A stretch of 64,000 nucleotides of DNA, taken from contig CAUYUJ010017840.1 in the NCBI GenBank assembly GCA_963575745.1, positions 96,345-160,344 on the forward strand, written 5' to 3'. The DNA comes from Prorocentrum cordatum. Taxonomy: Eukaryota > Sar > Dinophyceae > Prorocentrales > Prorocentraceae. Shown here one piece after another: positions 30,161 to 40,708 of this stretch. Position 1 is the stretch's first letter. The number at the start of each line of letters is the position of its first letter. The translations under genes and the position numbers were made by a program. The notes beneath the pieces are model-generated. The model worked only from the letters and a program-made list of their open reading frames with translations, searched no databases and was not told the origin of the DNA.

Positions 30161-30459
30161 GAGCAAGAATAATGAGGACGGCTTCGGGTGCGAGGGTGGG
30201 GAGAGGAGGGGAGAGAAGGGTGGATGGAAGTGCGAAGCTGATGATGCTTCAACGACTGTGCACAGGGCTTTGGGGAGGGGGCGGAGGAGTAGGAGAAGAG
30301 GGGTGTGGGGGGGGCCTGGGGGGGGACAGCGAGGGTGACGGCGGGGAGGATCTGGCGAGGGGGATGCGGCAGAGTGGCGACGAGCTGCAGGAGGCGGGAG
30401 TCAAGCAAGCCAGGTCGAACGAGCCAGCATGCCCCGCCCACTCCCACACCCCCTCCCGC
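30161..30459. other. G-rich spacer
   Basis: GGGGAGG-rich sequence between repeat tracts; nothing recognised. Confidence 0.4.
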
Positions 30460-30650
30460 AACACGAGGAGGAGGGGGAGGGGGAGGGGGAGGGGGAGGGG
30501 AGGGGGGACGAGGAGGAGGAGGAGGAGGAGGAGGAGGGCGAGGAGGAGGAGGAGGAGGAGGAGAGGAGGGAGGAGAGGAGGAGGAGGGCGAGGAGAGGAG
30601 GAGGAGGAGGAGGAGGAGGAGGAGGAGGAGGGGGGGGAGGAGGAGGAGAG
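30460..30650 (+). repeat. GAG trinucleotide tract
   Basis: GAGGGGGAGG units, then GAG and GGAGGGCGAGG variants. Confidence 0.9.
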
Positions 30651-30803
30651 TCAATGGAGGCGCAGCTTGGTGTTGGAACTGACGGACGACCGCCCAAGCG
30701 AAAAGAATGCGCTCGTGCGCGGTCCCGCTTCCGACGGCTGACGCGGGGGGCACTCACGGCCACGCGCTGGCCGCGCACGCGCTGCGGCGAGATCACAGGT
30801 TTG

Positions 30804-30970
30804 TCACCGCCCACCAAGCCACCCCAACCCAACCCGAAGGCCCCGATTTGCCCTCCATTCCCAGTGGGGTGGGCCGGGGAACATTGAAAAAACAAATAGG
30901 AAGCCCGTACCCCCCCCCAACCCGACATTCGGGTCTTCGGGTCGGGTTGGGGTGGTCTGGTAGATGGTCA
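30804..30970. mobile_element. MITE family D, copy 1
   Basis: A 167-bp element flanked by GTTTG on both sides (30799-30803 and 30971-30975). Left end TCACCGCCCACCAAGCCACC; right end, read on the minus strand, TGACCATCTACCAGACCACC. Arms extend over 30 bp into AACCCGAAG. The interior has TTGCCCTCCAT and a CCCGTACCCCCCCCCAACCC block. Confidence 0.9.
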
Positions 30971-30975
30971 GTTTG

Positions 30976-32363
30976 CCCTCTCTCGCGCTGCCAGGTTCCG
31001 ATGAGCGCGGCGAAGACGAGGCGTGCGCCGCGCCGAAGCGGCACCGCCGCTCGCTCACAACAGCTGCACGGCTCCTGGACGAGGGGCGCGCCCGCTGCTC
31101 GTTCGGCCCCGCTGCCGCTGCGGGGGATCCGGCGACCTGCGACAGGCGTCGCGCCCAGGCGCAGCTGCTGGCGAGCATTCCGAGGCTGGACGGCCGTTGA
31201 GAATCGACGAAAACGTCCGAAGCCCTCGAACCTCGACCCCGAAACTTCCCGCCTCGCTCGCCGCCGAGAGCCCCCACCGGCTCGCCACGCCGTGTGGCCA
31301 CCGCACCGCTTGGAGGCCCCGCAGCGGCGCGCGACGTTGCCGACGACACGCCGAGCGCCGCGCGAGGGGCACGCCCCAACGGCGCGCGCGGGCCATGTGT
31401 CAGCTGGAAACTTGCTGGAGGCCTTGGCGAATGCGACAAGTGGCCCTCTCGCGCGCGGCTCCGCGCCTAACGACTTGGCGAGTGATGCATCTGCCACGCG
31501 CTCAAGCGGGAGCACGTCACGTCGCAAGAAGCTGCGCAGCGTCGAGGCCACAGCGACGTTTCGCCCGAACGCGCGCAACCTTTTATGAGCTGGCGGGCGA
31601 ACGGTGTGCACCGCGCACGCGCGGGAACCCACTTTTCAGAGATCATTGCCGCGGCGCTTGGGCGATAGCGATCGTTAGCTTTTCTGCGCACGCGCGGTGT
31701 GTGCCCCGTTTCACCCCTGCCACACATCTCGCAGCGTCGACGACCAAACGTCCATTCTGAAAGGAATACGCTTGTGTACTGGATGGGTGGTATGCCCCCC
31801 CCAAGGATGGTATCGCGTTCGGCCGGCCAGGTGGCAGAGCGAGAGTATGTTCGAATAGGAAGTGAGGTGAGGATTAGGGCAAGAATGGGAATGCCGAAGG
31901 GGCAGGAGCAGGAACATGAGCAAACCAAAGAGCTCGATCAGGCACAGGGATGAGAACAGGAGTGGTCAGAACCACAAACAGGAAACAAACGGTGGTGAAG
32001 GCAGAGTTTGAAGAAACGGTCAGAGCAGGACGAGAAGAGGTCTTGGGGGGGCCGCGGAGGATGAAGGGAGGAAGCAGCAACAATAGGAACTTCAGCAATA
32101 ACGAGCAGCAGGTCGGGGGTTCACGGATAGCAGCAGGTTCGGGCGGGAGCGGCGCGCCTTCGCAGCGCGGCGCACACACACGATGGTAAGTGCTTCCCTC
32201 GTCCTCTTCCTCGTCCTCCTCCTCCTCCTCGCGCTCGAACGGTATGCCTTCCGGTCCTGCTTGTCTCACAACTCGCCTTGCCAGTGTTGTCCGTTGCCGC
32301 TGTTCTGCAGGATCCTCGCACCGTGCCCGTTGTAGACACGCTTTCAGGTGTCACACACACATA
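30976..32363. other. GC-rich spacer with an ambiguous possible exon
   Basis: Between about 31395 and 31590 both strands carry protein-like frames (plus: SAGNLLEALANATSGPLARG; minus: SFLRRDVLPLERVADASLAK). The strand cannot be decided, so no CDS is called. 31750-32190 is lower in GC, and a CTC run lies at 32196-32235. Confidence 0.35.
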
Positions 32364-32523
32364 TCAGGAAGGGAAAAACACACAGACACAATTAATCGTC
32401 GATCCCCAAGAAAATATAGGAACATATGGGAATTGGCCGGGAAGACAGAAACCCAGAAACTATGGTCACATATGGGGAATCATTATATTTGTGTGTATTT
32501 ATGTGTGTCCGTGGGCCCCTTGA
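32364..32523 (+). mobile_element. MITE-like family H, copy 2
   Basis: A 160-bp element from TCAGGAAGGGAAAAACACAC to GTGGGCCCCTTGA. Left flank ACATA (32359-32363), right flank CCATA (32524-32528): a near-perfect 5-bp TSD. Internal CACAATTAATCGTCGATCCC is shared with 6484-6646 and 54741-54903. Confidence 0.75.
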
Positions 32524-32528
32524 CCATA

Positions 32529-33285
32529 CCACATCCCGCCTTCAGAAAACACTTGTCTTCAAATTTACCTTCGCGTCCATGTTTCGAGCTGGTAGCGGAG
32601 CCTCATGCTCCTTTGCCACGGTTTTGTCATGTCCCGCCGTGCGTCGAAGGCATCGGCTCCATCTTTCCATCGCTTTCGTGCACCTACTCCCGATCATAAT
32701 GGCGGGATGCGTTGGTTTACGGACCGTCGGGGCACCAGCCCATTCGCCAGGTCCTGTGACGGGGAAGTCGCGCATCTACCTCAACACGTACACGCATGAA
32801 ACCTACCAGGGCCCCGGCCGCGCCGCCGACGAGGCCGGCGACGAATTTCGTGGCGCGTTGGAGCTCTCAGCGACCGTTCCCAGGTTTGCGCTGATTGTGT
32901 CAGCGTAGCTCGCGAAACCTACGCATTCAATGCGCCCGCGTGCAGGTGCAGCCGCAAATCTTGGACAGTTGTTCTGCGCAGCGTTCACATCTATTGCGTC
33001 AGCTAATTAGGGGCCCCGAGCGTCCGGCGACCGCGTCGCGAGAGCCTTGGGAGGAGCAGGTAGAGAAGAGCGGAGGGTCAATCGATGGTTTGCGTCGCCA
33101 GCAATATGGGGGCAGCGAAGCTGATCTCCTACGCCCCAGATTGTCTTCGATTTATTGTTTTATGACGACCTTCCACTTTGCCCGCGCGATCCCAGGAGCC
33201 TGGCAGGACTGGGTCCCGATGCCCGCTCCTGTCGACGATCGCACAGTGGGCGGCGCTCGGCGCAGCGACGACGCGACGCGCGAGG
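32529..33285. other. Spacer without a supported gene
   Basis: Mixed-composition sequence; no exon or repeat recognised. Confidence 0.4.
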
Positions 33286-33450
33286 AGCACGCTTGATTGG
33301 GCCACGGGATGCTCCGAGCACCGAGAGCAGCACAACCGCGCGACGGAAGCCAACGCCCAATGCGCAGACGAGGAGGAACACATCTGGGGCAAGTGTCCAC
33401 GACGGTTTCGAGGCACGCGGCCCGAGCGGTGGGCCCCTGGCCGATGGAAG
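33286..33450 (+). pseudogene. Possible LINE C-terminal zinc-knuckle fragment
   Basis: One frame reads ...QCADEEEHIWGKCPRRF..., which resembles the Cys...His-Ile-x-x-x-Cys-Pro motif found near the C-terminus of many non-LTR retrotransposon ORF2 proteins. The sequence around it is disrupted and no RT is adjacent. Weak call based on one motif. Confidence 0.3.
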
Positions 33451-33588
33451 GTTATTGGGGTGGGCGCGGTTGCCATCGCCAGTTGCGTCGTTTGCGTGGG
33501 CGCAGGCGGCGGAAATGAAGACGCACGACATTTCCGAGCCTGGGGCCGCGCTAATCGGGCGGTACATTTTTGTGTTTTCTTTTTCAGA

Positions 33589-33712
33589 GGACGACGATGA
33601 AGACGGTGCGATACGATGACGGTGACGACGATGACAATGGCGATTGCGATGGTGACGACAATTACAACGACGATGATGGCGGGCGGTGCGATGACGAGGG
33701 CGATGGGGGCCC
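33589..33712 (+). repeat. GAC/GAT/GCG triplet-rich patch
   Basis: GACGACGATGAAGACGGTGC and similar triplets for about 120 bp. Confidence 0.75.
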
Positions 33713-34786
33713 CTGACGCACAAGGGAATGCCGGAATAGCGTCCGGTTCTTAAATGCAGCGTGTATCACTCTCTCGCACGTCGGCTAGTTCCCCATGGCC
33801 ATCGAGCGGATCTCCGGCGCTGCCCCGACTCTGCGCTAGCGGATTATCTCCATCGCCGCAGGCTTCTTAGTGGCGCATGGCGCGCGCCGGTACTTGCCGA
33901 GATTATGTTTTTGGGCGTCGTGAGCATGTGCCCCCCAGGTGATCGGCGTTGCGCGCGTCCACGGGCTCGTTGTTCTTGCGACCGAAGTTCATCGCAATGA
34001 ATATGCGCCGAGACCGGCGCATCTCGCTGAACGCCCCGGCGCGCCCGCGGAATCGCGAGGAGCTGTTTTTTCGGCTGCAGCGCGGGCCCTGGCCGCCCGC
34101 CTTTTCGACCGCATCGCCTTCAGGAGAGCGCGCGGGCAGGTCGCCGCGCGCCCGCGCGCGCGGGACTCATCCGCGCTGTAGCGCTTCAGATGGTCGAAGT
34201 CGCGGGGCCCCTGCGCGCTCGGCGCGGAGGCGCGCGCGCGGTCGTCGATCAGCGCGCTGCGGCGGCGGTGCAGCGGCAGCGCCACTTCCAGCGCCTTGTT
34301 CAGCACCTCGTTGTTCTCGGGATGCACCTGCTCGCTGATGGCTACAATGCGCTGCGAGGCTGGGTCAAAGACCGCGGGCCAGCCGCGCGCGCGTTCTTCG
34401 CGCGTCGCCGAGGGCGACCCGCCCTCGGCGCAGCGCGCCCTCGCTTTTCGAGCCCGCGCGACCAGCTCGCGCGCGCCGTCGTCGTCCGCGGGGGGAAACG
34501 TTCTCGCGCAAGTGTTCGCTGTGCTTCGCGAGTGCACCGTCGCGAAAGTGTTTCGCCGATGACGGTGTTCAGGCGCTGGCCAACGGGGCGGCACTCCTGC
34601 GCGCGCGGTGGAACGGGGCGTCGTCGAGCTGCCCGCGGAAGTCTGCGACGACGCCATCCTGCGCGCGCGGCCAAGATGCGCCCGATGGCGGCAGGAAGCC
34701 GAGACACAAGAGACATTCATGGAAATTCAAGAACTTCAGAGTGGAGGGTCGCCCCGCCGAGACGGAGAGAACGCCGCCCCGCTGAC
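33713..34786. other. GC-rich spacer with possible minus-strand exons
   Basis: The minus strand carries protein-like stretches at about 34060-33925 (SEMRRSRRIFIAMNFGRKNN...) and 34390-34200 (WPAVFDPASQRIVAISEQVH...). Their frames differ and no splice junction links them convincingly. Confidence 0.3.
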
Positions 34787-34989
34787 CGCAGGCCCCGCAA
34801 GCATTGACGCGGCAGCGCGGCGCCGCGTGGAAGTTGCACATGTCGAATGGCACGGCAATGGCAGTTGTGACACCTCTTGCCACGTGCGTAATGTCGGACA
34901 CGCCGTTCAGGTCAACGACGGGCGCGGGCGCTTTGCGGCGCCGCGCGTGGTTGCCACCGCAGTCGCAGTTGGTCAAGTGGGCCTTCGCT
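34787..34989 (-). CDS. Candidate Cys-containing exon, unknown function
   Basis: Bounded by an acceptor-like CTACCTAGCAG (ending at 34990) and a donor-like CCTGCG|GTCAGC (intron from 34786). The frame reads AHLTNCDCGGNH...LNGVSDITHVARGVTTAIAV...CGAC, balanced and Cys-containing, unlike chance frames around it. Family not recognised. Confidence 0.35.
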
Positions 34990-35254
34990 CTGCTAGGTAG
35001 GGGCCGCGGCGGTGCATTTGCTGGCGTCTGGCAAACGCGCGCCATGGCGGATGCAGGCGCGCCTTGTCCTCTGGCGCGCCGCAGCCCCGCGGCTCGGGCG
35101 CCTGCTGCTTGGCCGACGACTCTGGCCAGAAACGGCCGCAGCGACGTCGGCCGCGCGACCGGGGGGGGGCGCGTCCGACGGCGTCGGCGGCGCTGCAGCG
35201 CGCCGCGGAGCCGCGGGTCGTCAACTGCCGCGCAGGGGTTGCGCGCCACGACTG

Positions 35255-35600
35255 CCGTCTAATGGCGTGGCATTGCGCCGGCAAGCGCTGCTCGATCGAC
35301 CGGGCAACTGATGCTCTGCAGTCGGGGGGGGGGGGGGGGGGGGGGGGGCACGCCCTCTGACCGAGCCGACGCCGCCGCGCGCTGTCGGCTAGACCGCGCA
35401 GTGCCATTGACGCGCCAGTGGCGATTGGGCGACGAGTCGAGGGGGGCGCAGCGCGTTTGATGGCGGCGGCGGCGGTGCAGCGCTGCAGCGCGTCGCAGCA
35501 CTGCTATGCGCAGACTGTCATTCCCTAGCCGGAAAGCTCTGAGCCCCTGCGACGGTTGTTGGCTCATCCCACGGCGGCGCTGTGCCAATGCGCGAGCGCC
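35255..35600 (+). repeat. Direct duplication N, copy 1
   Basis: Colinear with 36210-36530: CGCCGCGCGCTGTCGGCTAGA, GATTGACGCGCC-like, GTTTGATGGCGGCGGCGG, AGCTCTGAGCCCCTG and CTCATCCCA words in the same order. Contains a run of 25 G (35324-35348) absent from copy 2. Confidence 0.75.
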
Positions 35601-35639
35601 GCCCCGGGCGCCATCGACTCAGGGTCCGCGCCGTGACAC

Positions 35640-35967
35640 GCATGCGGTTGCGCGAGAACTCAACCCAGACATCCGCGTCGAGACCATCCAAGCACCCGCC
35701 CAAGCCGGAAGCGGGGACGCAATCGGGGTCTCCGGTGGTGAAATCGCTCTTGAAATTGCAGGCCGTGACGTCGTCCGCGAAGTCGTCCTCAGATGGCGCC
35801 CGCGTGGCCTCGACATTTATCTCGCCCATCGCGTCGTCGCGTTCGACGTCGGCGCCGTCGCCGCGCAGCTCCAGGCTGATGTCGTCTTCGCCGATGTCCA
35901 CGTAGACAAACTCGTCGGCGCCGTTGCCGCGCTCGGATTCGCGGTCGGCCATGAACTCAACCAACCA
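35640..35967 (-). CDS. Candidate acidic exon, unknown function
   Basis: A minus-strand frame with an ATG at 35952 reads MADRESERGNGADEFVYVDI... and continues acidic (GDGADVERDDAMGEIN...) to DVWVEFSRNRMRV. A donor-like GC|GTGTCACG lies near 35639. It sits between the two N copies. Composition is protein-like; upstream border unknown; no family recognised. Confidence 0.4.
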
Positions 35968-36209
35968 ATTTGCCCGCCATGCGCCGCGGGGCCGCGGGGT
36001 AGCATTCGCTGGTCGAGCTCGGAATCGGCGGCCCCCATGGGGCATCCGTGACACGCGCGCGTCGACTGGGCGGGGCGCTCGGCGGCAGGTGCCCGTCCGC
36101 GTGCGGCGCGAGCCACTGCGCAGGCCTTGCGCCGGAGGAAGCTCGCCTTGCCCGCAGCATCGGAATGCACGAGATTCGCTCGGACAAAAACGGCGACCAT
36201 CTAGTGGCA

Positions 36210-36530
36210 GGGCACTGCGCCAACAAGCGCTAACCTGACAACTGATGCGCTGCCGTCGAAGAGACAATGCCCTCTGAACAAACCGCCGCCGCCGCGCGCT
36301 GTCGGCTAGAACGCGCGTTGCGATTGACGCGCCGGTGGCGACTGGGCGACGGGTTGAAAAGGGAGAGGGGCAGCACGTTTGATGGCGGCGGCGGCAGTGG
36401 AGCGCTGCAGTGCGTCGCGGTATTCCGCTTTGCAGACTATCGTTCTTCAGCTGGAAAGCTCTGAGCCCCTGTGGCGGTCGCTTACTCATCCCAGAGCAGC
36501 GTTGTGCCATTGCGCGAACGCTACACCCAA
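36210..36530 (+). repeat. Direct duplication N, copy 2
   Basis: Partner of 35255-35600, about 955 bp downstream in the same orientation. Together they bracket the acidic candidate exon. Confidence 0.75.
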
Positions 36531-36619
36531 GCACCCCCATACTCAAGGCCACCGTCGCCATCGCGACTTGTCCTCGCTGTCGCTCAAGCGAATCACTTGT
36601 GTGTGTATATCTAGACATG

Positions 36620-36712
36620 TATGCACACACACACACACACACCTCTATATAGATACAATGCGTGTGTATCTCTATATATATATATAGAGAGATGATGTGT
36701 ATATATTAGTTT
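36620..36712. repeat. (CA)n and (TA)n microsatellite
   Basis: ACACACACACACACACAC followed by CTCTATATAGATAC and TATCTCTATATATATATAT, which can form a small cruciform. Confidence 0.85.
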
Positions 36713-37399
36713 TATTTATAGACATCGAAAACCAAAAATTCTTTTCTGCAGCTGCGAAGCGGCGGCGCAGGTTGCGGCGGGCGCGGCGCCGCAAACCCCG
36801 CAACAGCGCCTCGGGGAGCAGGGGCGGCTGCGCGCCGCCCGCGCCGTCGAGCGCGGCAGCCCCGTGCACCCCGTGGGCGGCCATGCCCGCACTTGCGGGC
36901 GCGAGCGCTCTCAACGGGCGACGCGTCTTGGCAGCGAAGCGGGCGCGGCGGCGGCGGCGCCCGGCGGCGAACGGGGCGGGAGAACCTCCTCCTCCTCCCC
37001 CTCCTTCTCCTCCCCCTCCTCCTCGTCCTCCTCCTCCTCCTCCTCCTCCTCCCTCTCCTCCTCCTCCTCCTCGCGTCTTGGCAGCGAAGCGGGGCGGGAG
37101 AACGCGGCGGCGGGCATCGGGGAACGCCTGGCGGTGCGGGGCGCGGTTCGCGCCGCGTTTGGGTCGGCGGGGAACGTTATGATTACGGCGAAATGCAGAT
37201 ATGATGACGCAGGCAAAAAGGAGGAGAGGCAGAGGCGCCGGAGAGAGAGGATGAAGACGAGAAAGATGGGGGGAGAGGCGGGAGGAGGAATCAAGGAACG
37301 TGAATAGGAACGCGGGGACAGGGATGGCAACAGAGAGGGTTGAACAATGCGCAGTATAATAACGATAAGGTGAAGTCGAGAAGGAAGGGGCGGGCATTT
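36713..37399. other. Spacer with CTC tract at 36985-37080
   Basis: GTCTTGGCAGCGAAGCGGGC occurs on both sides of the CTC tract (36926 and 37075), a short direct repeat flanking it. No supported gene. Confidence 0.5.
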
Positions 37400-37670
37400 C
37401 ACCCGACGCAGTGGGCAATGCGTCCGACGAGTTGGGCATTGCACCAGCAGGGTTGGGCATTGCACCCAACGGATTGGGCATTGCAACCCGGACTGCGCTT
37501 GGGGCATTTCGCCCGGTCGGGGTTGGGCATTGCGCTGGAATGGTTGGGCATCGCACCCGAAGGGTTGGACATTGCGCCCGCAGGGTTGGGCACTGCACCC
37601 GAAGAATTGGGCAGCGCGCCCGGGGAGTTGGGCATTGCGCCCAGAAGGAGTGGGCAGTGTACCCAGAGAA
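37400..37670 (+). repeat. 21-bp minisatellite GTTGGGCATTGCRCCCGMAG
   Basis: About twelve imperfect units of roughly 21 bp. Because 21 is divisible by three, open frames on both strands encode heptad repeats (e.g. LGIAPEG). No start or splice context supports real translation. Confidence 0.85.
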
Positions 37671-39280
37671 ATATCATTGAGGAGGGAAGAGGAGGGACGC
37701 GGAAGGAGGAGGGAGAGTAAAGGTTGAAGAGGGGGAAGAAAGGGGGGAGGAGGATGGGGGAGGAAGGGGGGGGGAGGACGACGCGAGGGATCGAGGGGAA
37801 AGCAGTACATGGATGAACGGAAGATGAGGCCAGAGGCAGCCTCAAACAACAGCGCATGAGACTGCGCGAGCTCTGCCACGCGCCCTCCCTCGGATCCGGT
37901 GTGGCGCGCGCAGCCTTCGGCGCCGTCGTCGCCGTTGCCTTCGCCGTCGGCGTCGGCGTCGACGTCCACGTCGCCGTCGCTCGCGCCACTCGAGCAACGC
38001 ATTCCAGAACACCAGAACAGCGTGGGAGGTCCCCCGAAAAAGCACTCAAAAGGACCCCCCGCCTGAGAGTTCCCAACCAGAAGAATAAAGACAGCAGCAC
38101 AGTCAACTCCCGCCCGAGAGGAGAAAAATAAAGACAACTCCCAAACAACACGAAATAAAGACAGCCAGAACAAGAAAGGCAGCAGAAGCTATATGTATGC
38201 ATACACATCTGTGCATATCTACAGATATATGTATTTAATAACAAATCGACTCAACCAACAGAAAACTCCCCTTTGACAGGCCCCCCAAAAGCAACCAAAA
38301 TCAGGCTCCCGCTTGAGAGGCCCCTAAAAAGAAGAAACAACAGAACAACGCCCCCTCTCACCCTTGCAACTGCCCCAAACAACCCAAACAACCCAACGTT
38401 ACAAAAGGGGGACTCTTCCTCATCCTCCAAAAGACGGATCGGAAGAAAAGGGGTGGACATTTGTCTTGCACCACTTCTAGTCATGCCTACCGCCCTCCCA
38501 GGACCCTTCCTCCTGCTCCCCCGTTGCCCCCCCCCCATCCTCCCCACCCTCCTATCCTCCTACCATTCTCCCCACCCTCCTATCCTCCCCACCCTCCTGG
38601 CGCCTTGTCCTGGAGTCCTGGAGCGCGCTCGCCTAAACCGCGAGCCGAATCCAGCCGTGGCGACGAGGGCGCCTGCCTGGGGAGCATCAAGCTCAGCCCT
38701 CTCCTCCTCAGCTCATCCTGCCTGCCTGCCTCCTCCTTCAAGCTCTCCTCCTTCAGCTCATCCTGCCTGCCTGCCTCATCCTGCCTGCCTGCCTCATCAG
38801 CTCTCCTCCTTCAGCTCCTCCTCAAGTGGTCCCCCTGCCTGCCGCAGCCGCGCTCGCCCGCTGGCTGCGGCACGCTGGCGCCCCAGGGGAGAGGGGGGCA
38901 CACCTCAGCAGAGCCAGGGGTTGGCTCCGGGTGCTCTCCATCTGGCGGCCCTCGTTTCGGGAGCCCGCGTGGAACATCGGGAATTCCAGGAAATCTTGGG
39001 TAAATCCTGCCGTATCGCGCGTGTCGCGCGGCTTACCGGCGACTCTCTGGCCTCTGGGAGCTCGCAGGAGGTTTACTGACCACGCACTTGTAACCCAGGG
39101 TACACCTTATGCGATGCTTAAGAAAACCTAAGTTTTCGGCCAGAGTCTCGATTATTCTTAACGTTTCAATGTAAATCCCAAGATTTTATTAGAAATGTTG
39201 GGTTTTAGTTCAAGTTCTGAGACGATGAATTTCTTAACCCATGATTTCTTAAGCATTTCGCAGGGTGTAGGGGCTTTTTC
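37671..39280. other. Spacer; CCT-rich runs at 38515-38835
   Basis: 38060-38410 is A-rich for this window. 38515-38835 has CACCCTCCTATCCTCC and CATCCTGCCTGCCTGCCTC tandem words. No supported gene. Confidence 0.45.
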
Positions 39281-39511
39281 TTTCATCCCTCAAGAGACGT
39301 GTCATTCTCATGAGCACCCACCCACCACATCGAACTGCCCAGCTGCACCCGAAGGTGAGGCTGGCGGGGGAGGCGGGTCGCGGGGCCAGCTCGCTCCAGT
39401 CTGCAGACGTGCGCCGCCTTGCTTGCTGGTCACGGCGTGGCCCCCCAGAGTTCTGGGCCCCGTCCCTAGAAGAAGAAAACGCTGCATAAACATAAGCTTT
39501 CAGAGCTCGGA
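39281..39511 (+). repeat. Paired repeat T, copy 1 (empty site for a MITE)
   Basis: Colinear without gaps with 39681-39894 at an offset of exactly 400 bp; about 13 differences in 212 bp. It has an intact TA at 39493-39494 where copy 2 carries family O. A 59-codon frame (39310-39489, MSTHPPHRTAQL...) is intact in both copies, but most differences change the amino acid, so it is probably not a conserved gene. Confidence 0.85.
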
Positions 39512-39529
39512 GGTGGATAGACCTCCTAC

Positions 39530-39680
39530 CATGACACGTCGATTAAGGAATTGGCCGTCTTCGGTTCGCTAGAGGGCGTCGCGACCGTCAGGTTTGCGGT
39601 TCCAGGTCCGTCGGTTTCGGTCCTAGGCCGTTTTCACTACGGGGAGGTGTGCTAAAGGGAGGTCTGTCCACCGCCGATTT
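39530..39680 (+). repeat. Family E fragment
   Basis: CATGACACGTCGAT, GAGGGCGTCGCG, GTTTTCACTA and CTAAAGGGAGGTCTGTCC are in the same order as in 5281-5420. Confidence 0.6.
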
Positions 39681-40079
39681 TTTCATCCCTCAAGAGACGT
39701 GTCATTCTCATGAACACCCACCCACCACATCGAACTGCCCAGCTGCACCCGAAGGTGAGGCTGGCTGGCGAGGCGGGTCGCGGGGCCAGTTCGTTCCAGT
39801 CTGCAGGCATGCGCCGCCTTGACTGCTGGTCACAGCGTGGCCCCCCAGAGTTCTGGGCCCCGTCCCTAGAAGAAGAAACAACTGCATAAACATACAGTGC
39901 CGTTTTAATACATGCTCCGCGTGCGGATCATGTATTTAACATGCAGGGATTTATTATTCAAAACAACGATGCGTTCATGCATAACTTTACTCATACATTA
40001 GTCATGTATTAACCTTCCTATCTGTTTTAAACTCCCATGTATTAGAAACAAACTGCCCTGTAAGCCTTCAGAGCTCCGC
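39681..40079 (+). repeat. Paired repeat T, copy 2 (interrupted)
   Basis: Continues 39281-39494 homology to the TA at 39893-39894, is interrupted by the family O element, then resumes at 40063 (AGCCTTCAGAGCTC against AGCTTTCAGAGCTC at 39495). Confidence 0.85.
39895..40060. mobile_element. Tc1/mariner-like MITE family O
   Basis: A 166-bp AT-rich element starting CAGTGCCGTTTTAATACATG and ending CATGTATTAGAAACAAACTG then CCCTG, flanked by TA on both sides (39893-39894, 40061-40062). The paralogous sequence at 39493 has a single TA and no insert. TA duplication and CAGT termini fit the Tc1/mariner superfamily. No coding capacity. Confidence 0.9.
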
Positions 40080-40087
40080 ACAGACCT

Positions 40088-40200
40088 CTTGGATCGGCGT
40101 GGGCCCCCCATGGCAGCGCCTCCGTCGGCGCCCCGTGGCGCACTCCGCGCGCCAGGGAGGGGGGTCCAGCGTCGATCCAAGACAAACGCGCGGACATCCA
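40088..40200. repeat. Foldback repeat family P, copy 2
   Basis: Arms CTTGGATCGGCGTGGGCCCC and GGGGGGTCCAGCGTCGATCC pair over about 22 bp; GTCCGCGCG lies just outside on the complement, as in copy 1. About 100 bp. Confidence 0.65.
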
Positions 40201-40424
40201 AACATCTATGTGTACAGGTAATAATATGTTATTATTATGTCTCAACGGCGCCGCTCCCCAGAGGTCTGGATCCCTGGTCGCCTTTTGACCGCCCCCAGGG
40301 CTTGGCAGAGGCCCCCAGAGGCCGACAGGGGCCGGGCCGTCTTCCCGTCGCGATCGTGCATTGCGCGAGGATGGCAGGGCCAGTGAGCCCTCGTCCTTCT
40401 TGCTTCTCCTCCTCTTCCCTCCTC

Positions 40425-40506
40425 CCTCCTCCTCCTCCTCCTCCTCCTCCTCCCTCCTCCTCCTCCTCCTCCTCCTCCTCCTCCTCCTCCTTCTCCTCCT
40501 CCTCCC
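40425..40506 (-). repeat. CTC tract (with a CTT tract at 40671-40708)
   Basis: CTC units on the plus strand; a separate short CTT run follows 165 bp downstream. Confidence 0.9.
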
Positions 40507-40708
40507 GAGGCGCTGGTCAACGCGAAGGCGGTGCTGAGCGGGGCGAGCTACGAGTAGGGCGGCGGGCTCCGCGGCGTCCCAGCGCGCCTGCCCCGCCCAG
40601 GGCAAGCCGCGATCTTCCCCGGCGCTCATGCGGGCGGAGGGGGGGGTGGAGGCGGGGGGAGAAGGGCTTCTCTTCTTCTTCTTCTTCTTCTTCTTTTTCT
40701 TCTTCTCC

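Noticed and set aside
30799-30975. Assigning family D to the Transib superfamily because of its 5-bp TSD
   Set aside because: Transib ends begin CACWATG and target sites are GC-rich; D ends are TSACYACC and its targets GTTTG, ACTTA and CAAAC do not fit.
34200-34390. Resemblance of a minus-strand frame (AVFDPASQRIVA...) to the N-terminal part of a tRNA adenosine deaminase subunit (ADAT3-like)
   Set aside because: The expected zinc-binding HxV/E and PCxxC motifs are absent and no downstream exon carries them; similarity is too short.
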